A DNA stretch of 64,000 bases from Nemania diffusa (taxonomy: Eukaryota; Ascomycota; Sordariomycetes; Xylariales; Xylariaceae): the NCBI GenBank assembly GCA_038501195.1, contig JBBPUQ010000007.1, forward strand, positions 124,001-188,000, read 5' to 3'. A model generated the notes under the pieces. That model saw nothing but the letters and a program-made list of their open reading frames with translations. It was not told the origin of the DNA and did no database searches. Below are positions 44,701 through 57,311 of this stretch, in pieces. A program made the position numbers and the translations under genes. How positions within the stretch are numbered: position 1 is the stretch's first letter; each line of letters starts with the position of its first letter.

Positions 44701-47700
44701 CTTGTCAAATCTCGGCTGCCCATGTTAATGAGTCGCCGAGTGCCGTAAGGGATGATACGACCAAGCTCCCGTAAGGTTGCTCGAGGATGGATTAACTTCA
44801 TATGCCTATTTGAGGGCGAATATGACGAAGTAGTGAGCAGAAGAGCAGCCCCTTCGCGTGCAGCTGTCCTAGACAAAACGGCCGCAAAAAACTCATCAGC
44901 ATCGTGCACCCATACTGTGCCTTTCGCGTTCCTGATCAAACTTTCAGAGCCCAAGACTGCTAACAAGCCCGCTAATGATTCTTTATCATTGCATTTTTCG
45001 ACTTTCCAGTCGAGTATTGTCCGCTCTGGTACCCTAGCCAAGGAGGAATTTGTTGAAAATACACACAAAACTCTTCGTCTTGTACCGAAGACAGTACCGA
45101 TACACAAATACACGGAACCAGTCTCTTCGAATTCAATGGGAAATAACGACGAGGCTTCAACTACGACCTCCACAAACTCGCTGCCGGGAAATTGACCCAG
45201 CTGGCCCAGAGATTCGTGGCGGACCGCTTCTTGAAGCAACTTTTTCCCAGCTTGGATGGACACCTCTACGGGTATGGATCTCGGGCATACGCTTCGGTAT
45301 ATTGCTCTCCGGGTTGAGTTCAGTCGATTATTACGTGCAACATCCGGAAGAACTCTGGGGATGTAAAGCTTGCCATCTTCGACAGCAAGTTCTTCCTCCG
45401 CACTCCAGAGTAGATCATCACAGTCCGTGCTATCGAGATAAACCATCCGCAGGAGCGCATTGGTAAATATTGCCGGGTCCTCACAGCTATCCTGAATTGA
45501 TTTGAAATCGATGTATTGAAGGTGCAAGTGGGAGGATTCTAGCATGAGTGACCGACCCATGCCAACCGCCATATTAGCGTAGGGACTGTCGTCGCGGCAA
45601 CCGACCGTCCCCCAAACCACGTATCTCGAGTGTTCCAGAAGTGCCTGCAATGCGTGGAGCTTCGTTTGGTCCATTTTCTTGAATATCGGCTCGTCTAAGT
45701 CTGCAAGGCATATGACCGCACCATCAACACCGAGTTGCGGAACTTGGGGATCATTCAGTGTTTCATAGATATCTACCTGGATCGGGAAGCGGTGCAGCAA
45801 TTGCGTGATGTCATGCACTAATTTCTGCACTGGAAGCATTCGCCCGCCTATTATGATAACATGTTTTAACTTGACTATGTCATCGGCGGCCATGGCGAGT
45901 GGGTTTTTTAGAACTTGGATTCTGTGATCTAAAGCTTGAGTCGCCATGACCGAAAAGGCCTGCCCTGCCTCATCTCTCGTGGCACTATAGGACGTATCCA
46001 CGCCTGAGAAGCCATGTCCCTTGAATAAGGAATCCCAATCGGACTCAGTAAGAGCTGGTTGATGGGTACTGTTGCCAACACGCCCGAGCCACCAATCGAT
46101 TAGGACATAAAATAGAGCAGGGGTCCGGAAAGTCTCGTTATTATTATGGAGGACGCATAAGTAACCACCTGGCCGTAGGAGTTTTCGGCAGTTCTGCATA
46201 GCCGCCGCCAAACACTTCGTTTCACGCAGGACATTAGAGACGATGACGAGATCGAAGGAAGATTCTTCGAATCCCTGTTCTGCCGGACAGCGTTCGATGT
46301 CAAGTACCCGATACCTCATTTTCCCTTCGAATTTGGGAAATGCGTTTTGGGCAGACTTTAAGGAAGCCGAAGTGGTCTCCGTGAAGGTATACGAATCAAA
46401 GGTAGATTCGACTTGTTCAAGGACATGAGCCGTAGTTCCACCGACACCAGCACCCACATCAAGAATTTTCATCCGTGGGTATCGATGTGCGAGCTGGCCC
46501 ACGAATGCTCCTAGGCGAGCATTCGCTTGATTAATTCCAAACACTTCGGTGTAGACCTCATTCAGCAAATTTCCTTCGTTCAAAACGTGTAGAGGAGGCG
46601 ATCCGCCTTGGACAGCCAGCGGCAGGGCTTCACCAAGTTTATGTAAAAGTTGCAGGTCTGCTCGGCTTGGGTTTTCACGTTTCCATCTCATAATTGTGTC
46701 ATGTGTGTCGGTTTCCCAAGACCACTCGGAACTCGGACGATGCTCTGTGTCAGCTTTTTGTGATAGGTAATCTAGAACCCATTCCATCAAACAGCGGGAA
46801 TTCGGTTCTAATGAGGGGATTTTCTCTTGGGGTACATGCTGAATAAGCTGCCTAAGATAGAAACACGCTGTCCGCTCACAAATATCGGACAGGTCTTCAT
46901 CCTCAGCGTGGTTGATTCCCTCGCTTTGTGGCTCAATGCCTGATGTTACATCTTGCCTCCATATGGTACGCGCAAATAATTTCCTATCATCTTCAGAGCT
47001 AGGCTCTGTGAACGAGGCACATACGATGCCCTCAACTTGAATCTCAGTGTGATTGTCGTCGCTACAGGAGATTTCTACGTCGCCGCAGAGTTCCCTAGCC
47101 GAGGCCTCTCTCAGGTGGCAGTCAGCCACTAGGTGAGGTTGATCATGATATCCCTGTTCGCAACATCTAGCCATGTTGACCCGGACACGTTGAATCCTAG
47201 TGGGGAGGTAGGGCGCCCACATGCGTCCATCACCGGGGTAGGAAAAGGCAGCGAAAATACTATGGAATGCGGCGTCCAGCGAAGCAGGGTCAGTGTGAAT
47301 TGATGCATCTCTTGAAGCCTTTTTCAATCGTACTGTAGAGTAGTTCATCCGTCTCTGGATAGAGTCCACAAGGAAGTCACCTGAGTAGTCTAGCCCGACC
47401 TTGCTCATCGATCGATAGAACCGACTCGTGCTTACAGATGTTAAAGGCAGCACCGGCGGTACCCTACATGGTAAGACCTCATGATCGGGGTTACCCGGTA
47501 GAATAGTTGCCTGTCCGGTAAAACAGACATGCTCGGAGTCTCTCGAGGAAGCGTCGACGTTAGTATTATAACAGCGAAATTCGGTAGCAATGCAGTCCGG
47601 AGATCGCCCGGTAACCCTAATAACAAAATTGACAGCTATTTCAGATGATTCATCTTCAAATATTATGGCGCGGTTAATATCGAGATTATTCAACTCTATC

Positions 47701-50700
47701 AGCTCAATAGACTTGTCCTCGACAAGCCGAAGATTTGCATCGATTGCCATTGACACATATCCAGCAGCCGGGAAAATGACTTGGTTTTGAAATTGATGTC
47801 CTCGAAGCCATTCCATCTCAGTGAGTTTCAGTATATTGCGCCAGCGCATCTCCTGTTGGCCACCGTGGGATGTCTCTCTTCCAAGGAGCGGGTGTAGTGG
47901 ACGGTCGCGTGTACGGAAATCCCTGGATATCTTAGATTCCTTCAACATCGGTGTATTATGGTCCCAGCTATATGGTGGCAGACCTTTCTGGACTTGTGGT
48001 TTAGGTGCGCTCTCTCCTTGACAGGCAATGCGAAAACCCTCGAAGTCAGGGACAGATCCAGAGGGGTAAAGGCTTTTCCATACAGAACCAAGGGCTGTAG
48101 AAAATGCGATCAAGTCATTCTTCCCTCTCTCTAAGACTCCATGATACGGAATGTCCTTGCCTGTTGATGACTTCAGTGTTTCAGTCGCTGGGACTTTTAA
48201 TGCAGGATGAGGCCCGACCTCAAGAACGAGGTCAATGCAATACTCGTCCTCGACTGCCCTTGTCATAGCTTGGAGGAAAAGCACTGGCTTAACCATATTT
48301 TGGGCCCAGTATTCGCCTTTCAAAGCATCAGCATCCACCGTAGTGCTCCTATTAGCGCCAAGCACACTCGAGTACCAGGAAGTTCCATTACACCCGCCCC
48401 TGTCAGGCGGCCGGATCGCGCAACGTCGAAGAGATTCTACGTAGTCGGTAGCACATGCATCCATATGATGTGAGTGGTAGGCTCTATCGACTTTGAGGAT
48501 TCTAGAAAATTTTCCTTCTTCCCTTAAAATCGCATCAGCTTTCTCTATCGCATCTGCATCCCCAGATATAGTTGAGCTTGATCTCGAATTGCTAGCGGCA
48601 ACTCGCAATTTGCAAGAAAATTCCGCCCGGTCGCAGAAATTTTGCGCTTCGTCGATATTCATCCCAACTGCCATCATTTTTCCATGCAGGCGATTAGAGG
48701 AGCGTGAGTGGAAGCCACGATAATACGCGATTAGTATAGCGTCAGAAGCCGAAAGAAATCCTGCGGCGTATGCTGCGGCGATCTCTCCCGAAGAATGGCC
48801 GACAACGACATTGAATATGACCCCTGAAGCCCGCAGAAGGTCGGTCAAAGCTATTTGAATTGCAGTGGTGAGTGGTTGTGAAAATTCAGCAGTATGCAAT
48901 CGAGATGCGCTTTCTAGAGAGAGTGCAACCAACGCCTCCGATAAGGACCATGAAGGAGGGTCCGGGGCATTTGCTAGTGACTTCTCAAGTCGCGCGATCG
49001 AGTCTCTAAAGCAGGCAGAATACGCATATAGGCCCGTACCCATTGATGCCCATTGAGCACCTTGGCCCGTGAAAACTCCAAGAAGGCGAGCAGGGCACGT
49101 CTTAGATGTATGCACGATATTGTGCTCTAAAGGAGAACTAGAGGTATTTATGGGCGGGGCTAAAAGCGAAGAGAGCTCGTCTATTAGCTGTTCCTTATCT
49201 TCGGCTGACACAGCCGCCTTATATGGAAACTCGCTTCTTCGTGATTGTAGAGTCCATGCCAAATCCGACAAGTTGATGTTTCTGTCGCTTTTGAGTGTAT
49301 AGGAGAGGGAGGCCACCATTCCCTTGAGAGCTGATGCTGAAGATGCGGACAATGTGAAAGGCCCGTAGGGTAGTTCTGGCGAATCCGGAGCCTCTAGTTC
49401 TCGTCTTAATGGAAACCCTATCGTAGAGGCCACGTCCTCCCAGCTCTCGATTATAACATGGGCATTAGTGCCACCAAACCCGAAACTATTTACACTAGCG
49501 CGCTTCGGTATGCTCGGAGGGGTCTCTGGCCACGGAAGTAGTGCTGTTGGGATATGAAGGCGCTGAGCAAAGGGAGTTATGGCAGGGTTCAGCGTATCGA
49601 AAAGGAGATTCGGCGGAATCACGCCGTGTTTGACCGCAAGTAATGCCTTGAGCAAGCCTGCGAGCCCAGCCGTTCCTTCCGTATGGCCAATTACGGTCTT
49701 TACCGAGCCAACGTGAAGGGTGTCGTTACTCGATGTGGATGATGTTTCTGGAGTAGACGTTGAGAAAAAAGCATTGTAGATAGCTTCAGCTTCTTTCGGG
49801 TCTCCGGCCTGTGTCCCAGTTCCATGAGCTTCGAAGTATTGGCAACGGTCCTCCTTTTTCTGAGGGTCCAGTCCACATCTGCTATACGTGGCCTGGATAA
49901 GGGAGGCCTGAGAGGTAGAACTAGGCATTGTCAAGCCTGGCGTACGGCCGTCCTGGCCGACCCCTGTCTCTCTGATGATACATTCAATGTGATCTCGGTT
50001 GGAAATGGCTTCGCTTAATGTTTTGACTACGATGGCGGCAAAACCCTCACCCCGGCCATACCCGTCCGCTGACGAATCCCACATTCGACATCTCCCCGAC
50101 GGAGAAAGCATGTGAAGCTATGAAACATGATCAGACAGATGCCACGAGAAGGGGAAGGAAGCTTGTCTACATTAGATTCATAAATAAACATTTTAGGACT
50201 CGTAATGAGGTTCACCCCAGCAACAATTGCCATTTTTGACTCGCCACTTCGCAGTGTTGCTGCTGCTTGATGTAAAGCTACCAAGCTTGAAGAACAGGCA
50301 GTATCAACCGAGACAGACGGCCCACGCCAATCGAAAAAGTGTGAAATTCGGTTGGCCATGATAGCCCTAGACGTGCTCGTGGCAGCGTACTGAGGGGCAC
50401 TATCAACATCTCGGAGCAGCATATCCTCGTGGTCGTCAGTCATCTGGCCAACAAAGACAGCTGTCGATGAGCCCATGAGCTCATGTATTGAGTGACCGGC
50501 TGCCTCGATAGCCTCATAGACAGTCTCTAAGAGAATGCGCTGTTGCGGGTCCATAGACTCGGCTTCTTTTGGGTGTATTCCAAAGAACCCATTGTCGAAA
50601 GCTCGGTAGTCTTCATCTAAGAGATGCGCATGTAACACGTTGGAACTCTAATTCGGTGTCAATAAGACTCCTTGAGTAAGAACCTGAGACGTGCCAACTT

Positions 50701-50888
50701 ACACCATGATGCTCTGCATCGACATGGTAAAAGCCGCGAGGATTGAATCTAGATGACGGGATCTCTGTTAGCAGATCTTGTGGGTCTTGCAAGAACTCCC
50801 ATAGTTTCGAGAGGCTGTTGCAGTTCCCCGGGAGGCGACAGCTAGCCCCTACGATCGCGAGTGGCTCCGATTTCCAGTTGGACGCCAT
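38736..50888 (-). CDS. PKS-NRPS hybrid synthetase with reductive-type release domain
   Basis: Three exons (50888..50703, 50647..50171, 50117..38736) give 4014 residues. Domains in order: KS 1-440 (VDTACSSS with Cys180, EAHGTGT His319, GHTEGTAG His366); AT about 560-870 (GHSSGE, Ser663); DH about 960-1250 (His995; Asp1169 in SLDAAFH); C-methyltransferase about 1400-1600 (ILDVGAGVGG); a region with no ER signature; KR about 2130-2320 (NADPH loop, YQANYAAANMF Tyr); ACP (GIDSLTAVE, about 2448); condensation domain about 2565-3000 (HHIALDG); adenylation about 3020-3530 (YTSGSTGIPKG, YGPVETT, NGKKDR); thiolation (GGNSLL, about 3588); C-terminal SDR-type R domain about 3670-4010 (LLTGATGFLG, YETSK). 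It builds a reduced polyketide, couples it to one amino acid and releases it. No active ER matches the separate enoyl reductase gene upstream. Compare cytochalasan, pyrrocidine and tenellin synthetases. Confidence 0.97.
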
Positions 50889-51873
50889 GTTCTAACACCA
50901 TGAAGCATTTGATTTGCTGCTATTTCATAGCAAGTATCCAGCAGTATATAAATCAGAAGAATAATTCATTTAACAAGATCGAGTACTATAGTCGAAGGCA
51001 TATAGAGGGAGATAGGCAGCTGTGCAGTGGTGTTCCACTTAGAACTATACATCGATACTAGCTTACCATGTTTAAAGATAGCTCCGGGAACTAGGACCTC
51101 GTGCACCGCCTAGTGGATCACATCGTAACATCAGTAGGCAAGCTGAGAGTGTGTGCTTCTCCCGATGTACTGCTGGAGTGTAGCATAGGAGGATCAGGGC
51201 TGGTGAACGGGGCGTGATGTGATGATACCGAGAGGTTGAATCTTTCTTGGAAAGCTTACTCAGATTCATGCAATAAGGAGGAGTCATGGAAAATATATCT
51301 AATTCTGGTGATTCCGTAATGAACCCGGATTTGTACACTTCTAAGCTGATGAGAATGCGACGTAATCGCTGTGATTGTACCTCGAAAGTGTGGTGGGCCC
51401 TCTAGCCCTATAGAACTACCTACCTAATGCAGCCCTGCTCCTCTTAGTCTGTCTCTAGTGCACGTCGTCCAACACTTATTCTCAAGGTTCGGCACTGTAG
51501 ACCCGCCTCTGGTCGAGGAGAGCGATGGTAGGTCAGACTACGCGGGTTGCCGGCCGCAATCCGACACTCAGGTGAGCGGGTAAGCCGTCTTGACCCCCTT
51601 GAATGTCAGATCTTTAGTAGTAAGTACGAGAACCGAGTGCCGTAGATCTAGATGATAAGTACCTTGCGTATGTGGCTTGATCATACCCGAAGACTAACAA
51701 GGCATCCCTTGTTCAAGGCCGGCATATCTCGAAAATCTACACTACGTCAGATCCTTATAACTACTCATATCTCGACTCTTGTCTCATGCTACGGGAGAAG
51801 CCAGAACTTGAAAACGCCGGGTATTCAGCGTCTATGCTAACATGAGGCAGCCGGCATTTCGGCAGTATTTAAC
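50889..51873. promoter_or_regulatory. Shared divergent promoter of PKS-NRPS and enoyl reductase genes
   Basis: 985 bases separate the two start codons, which face away from each other, so both genes probably share control. A near-palindromic GC-rich site TTGCCGGCCGCAA lies at 51546-51558 and could bind a zinc-cluster regulator (inference). No coding sequence is supported. Confidence 0.55.
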
Positions 51874-52989
51874 ATGTCAATCTACAAAGCGTTGGTGTGC
51901 TCAGAAGCTGGAAAATATGAAGTTTTAGAAGTTTCAGGCGTTCCGGTGCCTCGACCGGGAACAATGCTCTGTAAGGTGGCTGCCGTCGCCATAAATCCGA
52001 TAGACGCCAAAGCCATTGATTACTCGCCGGCGCCCGGGTGTACCGGAGGATACGATTTCGCGGCCGAAGTCGTCCAGGTTGGTGAGGGCGTGCGAAGGTT
52101 CAAAAGCGGCGACCGCGTTTTCGGGATGGCGTTTGGCCTCAATCCCGATGACAAGAAGGCAGGGGCCTTTGCCGAATACGTTCTGGCGATTGACGATCTT
52201 ACCTGTCACATACCCCAGTGGATGTCATTCGAGGACGCCGCAACATTTCCAACTGCAGTAGCCACGGTATTCTGCTCTATTTACCAAACGTTTGGCTTCC
52301 CGGGACCTGAAGAACCTCACGGGGAGGCATCTCACGTGCTAGTGTCAGGCGGCGCAACTTCAAGCGGCCTGATGGCGATACAATTGCTCAAATTGTTAGT
52401 GAACGAGAAAAAGAACAATTCAGATTTCGAGTCAGACAGGCTAATAAGTTGCAAACATAGGTCAGGTCTTAAACCGATCGCTACCTGCTCCCCAAGCAGT
52501 ATGGAGAGGGTAATGACACTGGGCGCAGTTAAGACCTTTGACTATCAATCTCCCACCTGCGCGGTAGAGATTCGCGAATATGCCAAAAATTCATTAGCTT
52601 ATGCTTTGGATTGTATCACTACTTCAGAAACCACTAGTATGTGCTACGAGGCGATAGGCTCTGCGGGCGGAAGATACGTCTCTTTAGACCCGCCGTCGAC
52701 ACTCATCAAGTATAGCCGGCGAGATGTATACGCCGACTGGATCAACGCCCTTACGGTGTTCGGGCTTCCGGTTAGATTCTCGGGTATCTACGGTCGAGCA
52801 GCAAATCCGGAAGATCGCAAGCGGATTGGAGGCTTCATGTTGAAGGTTGAGGCGCTGGTACACAGAGGGTTACTGAAACCAGCGCGGATAGAAATCCGGG
52901 ATGGCGGGCTTAAGTCGATCGAGAAAGGCATTGAAGATGTTCGTACAGGTCGAGTCAAGGGACTCAAATTAGTTTACCCCTTAGCCTGA
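51874..52989 (+). CDS. Trans-acting enoyl reductase for the PKS-NRPS (MDR/zinc-type alcohol dehydrogenase family)
   Basis: The family is that of LovC/TenC/CcsC. The frame is open throughout (371 codons), but an intron of 66 nt (52395..52460, gttagt donor, GCTAAT branch, acatag acceptor) fits inside; removing it restores LLKLSGLKPIATCSP and gives 349 residues. Motifs: start KALVCSEAGKYEVLEV, AVAINPIDAKAIDY, GGYDFAAEVVQVGEGV, GDRVFGM, GAFAEYV, then LVSGGATSSGLMAIQLL (cofactor-binding turn), and a C-terminus KGLKLVYPLA. Such reductases dock on PKS enzymes without a working ER domain and reduce chosen double bonds with NADPH. Divergent from the PKS-NRPS, consistent with coregulation. Confidence 0.93.
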   Translation: MSIYKALVCSEAGKYEVLEVSGVPVPRPGTMLCKVAAVAINPIDAKAIDYSPAPGCTGGYDFAAEVVQVGEGVRRFKSGDRVFGMAFGLNPDDKKAGAFAEYVLAIDDLTCHIPQWMSFEDAATFPTAVATVFCSIYQTFGFPGPEEPHGEASHVLVSGGATSSGLMAIQLLKLLVNEKKNNSDFESDRLISCKHRSGLKPIATCSPSSMERVMTLGAVKTFDYQSPTCAVEIREYAKNSLAYALDCITTSETTSMCYEAIGSAGGRYVSLDPPSTLIKYSRRDVYADWINALTVFGLPVRFSGIYGRAANPEDRKRIGGFMLKVEALVHRGLLKPARIEIRDGGLKSIEKGIEDVRTGRVKGLKLVYPLA

Positions 52990-53482
52990 CGTTAAGATGT
53001 AGCATTATCGTGTATTATCTTCTATAGAGGCGGTTGTCGGGCGATTGTTTCTTTGGGGGCGTTCGGCGGTTACGAATGTGCTACATACCGATAGCCTATC
53101 TTTGAATGATTACTATGAAGTGATCTGATGGCTTACCGGTAGTCAGAATGCGCCATCACAGCTGAGAGTAAGGGCGACGCCTGTTACCTATTCTTGGGGA
53201 CAAGAATACAGTATGATGTTGCACGCATATGCATAGTTCTTTTCTTAGGCGACTTGTGCCGTACCAAGGTTACCACGTAAGCTTATGCAATCCTCCGGCA
53301 TTACGTACTCCACGAGGTACGTAGGACCATTACGGATCGAACGGTTACAGTTAACCAAGGGGTTCAATTAGCTAATCGGATATACATAACAAACCTGAAA
53401 AGAAAAGGCAGTCACTAACTTTGCCAGTTTTACTGTTTAGACATCAAAATAGCCCTCGTCGTCTGTCTGCCACTCTTTTGAA
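52990..53482. other. Promoter spacer of the hydrolase gene
   Basis: Holds the 3' flank of the enoyl reductase gene and the promoter of the hydrolase gene. No coding sequence is supported. Confidence 0.55.
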
Positions 53483-54829
53483 ATGCAAGGATCAGCAGCT
53501 ACAGACTTCTTTCACTTCGAATATGTCCGTGTCATTGGCATGGCGCCCATGGAGGGTGCAGATATAGCAGAATGCATGGAGGTTGCTTCAAAGATCAAAC
53601 ATAACGATGCTGAGAGCTGGTACCAGGCATGGACGCAAGCTGCCGAACATGCCGAGGCTTTAGCTGAGAAATCTGCTGCCAGGGGGGACGTTCAGTCTAC
53701 TCGGTGGGCTCTTTTTCGATCGAGTAACTATAGACGAGCAAGCGAGTTGTATGTAAAATGAGTCGAGCAATCATCTTTCTTTTCTTTGGGCACCACTAAC
53801 ATGTTATCAAGCATGTTGCACGTTAATCCGAGCGACTCGCGTCTACTTCCGTTGATAGAAAAGTCTCAAGAAATTTTCAGAAAGGCGTGTGCGCTACTAG
53901 ATAGCCCCGTACACTTCCTAGAAGTCCCGTACGAGAATAGCAAGCTGCAGGCGTATCTCTATCTTCCCACAGAATCCTCGAGGCCCGAAAGCGGGAAAGT
54001 ACCAATCATACTCAACACGGGCGGCTTCGACTCGATCCAGGAAGAGCTCTATTTCTTAACAGCAGCTGCCGCTCGCACGCGAGGGTACGCAACACTCACT
54101 TTCGATGGTCCCGGACAGGGAATGGCCCTACGCCGTGACGGTCTTAGCATGCGCCCGGATTGGGAAGTCGTCATATCGGCAGTACTGGACTGGCTGTATA
54201 AGGCGGCCAAAGAGCACCCCGAGTGGAGAATTGACCTGGACCAAATTGCTCTGATCGGAGCTTCAATGGGCGGGTATTTCGCGCTTCGGGGGGCCTTGGA
54301 CGCTCGCGTAAAAGCGTGCATCTCCTCTGACGGGTTCTACGACTTTGGCTTGGCGGTACGTCAACGAACACCTTGGTTCTGGAAATACCTTGGCGACAGC
54401 GTCGCCAATACGATTCTCGGGCTGGTTGGGAAGATGCATTTCCAGTCACGGATGGAGTTTGGCCATGCTCAGCTCGCCTTTGGGAGCGGGTCCATCTCTG
54501 AGGCGCTTCACAGACTGATGGCCTATACCCTGGAGCCCGAGGGCCAAGATCCAGTGCTTCCTAAGATCAAGTGTCCCGTTTTAGTAACCGGTGCACGCGA
54601 TTCGGTGTACGCTGACAGCTTGGAAACGGTACGAATCTACGACGGACTCACCCAGCTCCGCGATGGGGAGGGAAAAGAACTGTGGAGTCCAGCTAGTGTT
54701 GGCCAAGGATCATTGCAGGCGAAGGTAGCAGCGCTATCACATCTCCAAGCCAAAGTCTTCAGCTTCCTTGACAAGGTTTTCGAGGTCAGAAGACCGCCCG
54801 TGGATCTCAATACACTCTTGGGGAGGTGA
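53483..54829 (+). CDS. Alpha/beta hydrolase of the PKS-NRPS cluster type
   Basis: Two exons (53483..53748, 53812..54829) give 427 residues. The N-terminal cap (FFHFEYVRVIGMAPMEGADI, WYQAWTQAAEHAEALAEKSAARGD, SSNYRRASEF) and the core VPIILNTGGFDSIQEELYF, ATLTFDGPGQG and GASMGGYFALR (nucleophile elbow, G-x-S-x-G) match the pseudooxynicotine-hydrolase/Ayg1-like family. Members sit in many fungal PKS-NRPS clusters, including cytochalasan clusters, where they are needed after release of the linear product. The intron (gtatgt...tcaag) joins ASEF-MLHVNPSDSR in frame. The role here, probably handling the released aminoacyl polyketide or pyrrolinone formation, is inferred from context. Confidence 0.9.
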
Positions 54830-56082
54830 GAAGTAGAAACCTAGTAAATAATTTCGGTCATATTAGCTGCTTGTGATGTTGATGCTACGAGAAGCTAAGC
54901 CACCTAGCTGACATACAATTTCTTATTGGCGACAAAGATACGATTAGCACCATTAACATTGATTGGAGTATATAGCGAATCATACGCTTTACCTTGAGCT
55001 CCCTACATTCGTAGGTCACATACGCGTCTTGATAATAATATAGCTCAGTCGTAATGCAGACGAATCAGCTTTGCTAGGGGCGTAATACGAACTGACTACC
55101 TCAGCCCCGCCTCGTTGTGACGTCAGTAAGCTTACTCTGAATTGCTTCAGGCGTCTTCTTCGAGACATGCAGATGCAGTATAAACGATAAGTTTAAAAAT
55201 ACTGTACATCTGAGGTTGATATCAAGCTCGGGCCTATCATAAGTAACTTGATGCTACACCTCCTATGCGGTAAACAAATCATATGATATTATAGCCTTTT
55301 ATTGAAGCTATTATCATGAAGTACCCCGGGACATTCGGTTGGTTGACAAGATGGCCGGGTGCACGGAAGCAGGGGTGCGAGTTGCTAGCGGTCTTCTATC
55401 ATAGTAAAGGGTCGGGCCGTTTTCTATTTTTATTTTTATTTTCCTTCTCACTTTCCGTGCTTCTTTGTTGAATAGATGAGAGGTATTCGTCCTCGACTTG
55501 TAAAATTCCTGGAGGTGATGAACAGGGTTCCAAAGCCACTCTCATCTGTGGGCGAACGCCCACGCGGTACGTAAATACCACCCCACGATACACCACATCC
55601 CTACCAATCTGGCGGGGTTCGGGTCACCGTGCCTCGCTCTAATTCTCGGCGAAGGATTCAATACTACACACACCGGCAATCCTTCTTATGTACAGAAACT
55701 GACCTTCGCAACATTCGGTCTGAAATAGGAACTCGCTAGTCCTCAGAATGCAGCCAAGGTAGGCATAAATCTTGGAGTGGCCAATCAGTTCCGCTACGAG
55801 CCCTTTCATGGCTTGCTATGATGCAAGGGTCATTCCGATCCGGGGTAAGCAATACACATGATTCACAGACCTAGGCCCCAGGCAAGTACTGCGTAAATCG
55901 CTGACTGTGTTTCAAATACATAAAGCTACAGTATGTATAAACACTGTATTTAGAAGCTCTCAGTGCCATTAACGTCCCTTACCTGTGTAATATGACAGTG
56001 AAAGAACCAGCGTACCGTTCGGCACTTGATTCGCTGACACTTCCTTCGAAGTGGATGATTGACAGATCTCTGCCGTCGCACC
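54830..56082. other. Intergenic region within the cluster
   Basis: About 1.25 kb between the converging hydrolase and rhodopsin-like genes. Only short open frames without domains are present. I looked specifically for a cyclase or Diels-Alderase-like frame and found none. Confidence 0.55.
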
Positions 56083-57311
56083 CTAATCCTGCCCACGAGC
56101 CCATGGTACGTTGAGCTCCAGATCCTCATATCTGGACCGATCGAGCTTGTCCGAAGTCGATCGGCCCGTCGCAAACGGGGTTCTACTATCAGCCAGTGAT
56201 GTAGTAAGGGTGCGAAACCTAGCGAAGGATCTCACGAATATTGGCCGCGTAGGAGGAATGCTGCCAATGATGACCACCAGGCACTGTTCGATTCCCGAGG
56301 CTAGAAAAGCAACGCTTTGGTTCGACCAGATGCTATCCGGCCTCGCTTCTATGGCGGCGCCCGCTGTGATGATTTTGAGCACGGACGCTACTACAGTAAT
56401 GAGTGATAATGCGAGTAGGGCGGCAAGACCAATCTTTTGACTTCGAGGCATATTAAGTTTCCAAATCACCAGGATAGGAAACAAGACGTAAGTCAAATCG
56501 GCGACCGTGAATAGTGCTAGGAGACAGTTTTAGTAAACTCAGTTGGCGACGAGGAATTAACCTTGATGAGAACCTACACTGCCCTGTATATATCGCGTAT
56601 ATCACGACTCTCGGATCCCAACAGGTCGCTTGTCCTGTTTGTGCAAGTAATGGTTGCCAAACACCCGTGACGGGTGTACATTGAGTCCAAAATAGAGTCG
56701 TGACGACGGTCGCGGCGATTAGCTGAATGACGGTGTATATCGACAAGAACCACCACAGCCACCGCTTCGTGCCGAATATACGGACTAGGAGAATCGCAGC
56801 CGAAACACGGGCAGTAGTCGCTACCCATATGCCCAGTGTCGCCTGGACCCAGTTCCAAAGGGTGAAATATATGTATTGAGGATCATACGACAGTGTTTTC
56901 TCGCCATTTCCAAGACCCCAAGTGTATGTTTGTTGTGTCGATGCTTGTGTGACAACACGAAGTACCTGTAGAAGACGGCAAGGTAAGCCTCGTATTATCA
57001 TTGTTTACGCCGTAAACCTCCCCCTCGCTTATGCGATTCATTGTATTGGGTGCTTAATAACAAGAAGAGCGAGACTCTTGTATAAAGCCTGGAGGACGTA
57101 CCACTGCAACGACCATAATCCAATCGTCAAGTCCAACCGATTTCGACACATGGTGACGCGCATACAGGCGAAGACCAACAATCAAGACACATACTGCTGT
57201 CAGTGCCCATAAGGTCCCTTGCGTCGCATCCCTCAAGCCAATAGGGTCGGGGTTAGGGACTGAGACCATGGCCAACCATTGACGTTGGTGGCGGCAGTTA
57301 ACCGAAAACAA
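56083..57311 (-). CDS. Fungal rhodopsin-like (SAT4/Pth11-type) seven-helix membrane protein
   Basis: Three exons (57311..57102, 56965..56578, 56516..56083) give 343 residues; a second Met at 57269 (MVSVPNPDP) is the likelier start (329). Signature blocks of the fungal rhodopsin domain (PF20684) are LRLYARHHVSKSVGLDDWIMV, a hydrophobic series, YFTLWNWVQATLGIWVATTARVSAAILLVRIFG, FWTQCTPVTGVW, ATCWDPRVVIYAIYTGQSAL, ADLTYVLFPILVIWKL and IEQCLVVIIGSIPPTRPIF. About seven helices, then a charged cytoplasmic tail. Members are putative receptors or cluster-associated membrane proteins of unknown reaction. The second intron has a GTAGGT donor; the join gives TGQSALFTVADL. It stands between two cluster enzymes, so it may belong to the cluster or have been captured by it. 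Confidence 0.85.

Noticed and set aside
44752..45466. Plus-strand frames of 138-147 codons inside the PKS-NRPS gene
   Set aside because: They lie opposite the degenerate ER/KR-linker region of the synthetase, which is in one continuous frame; no independent domain.
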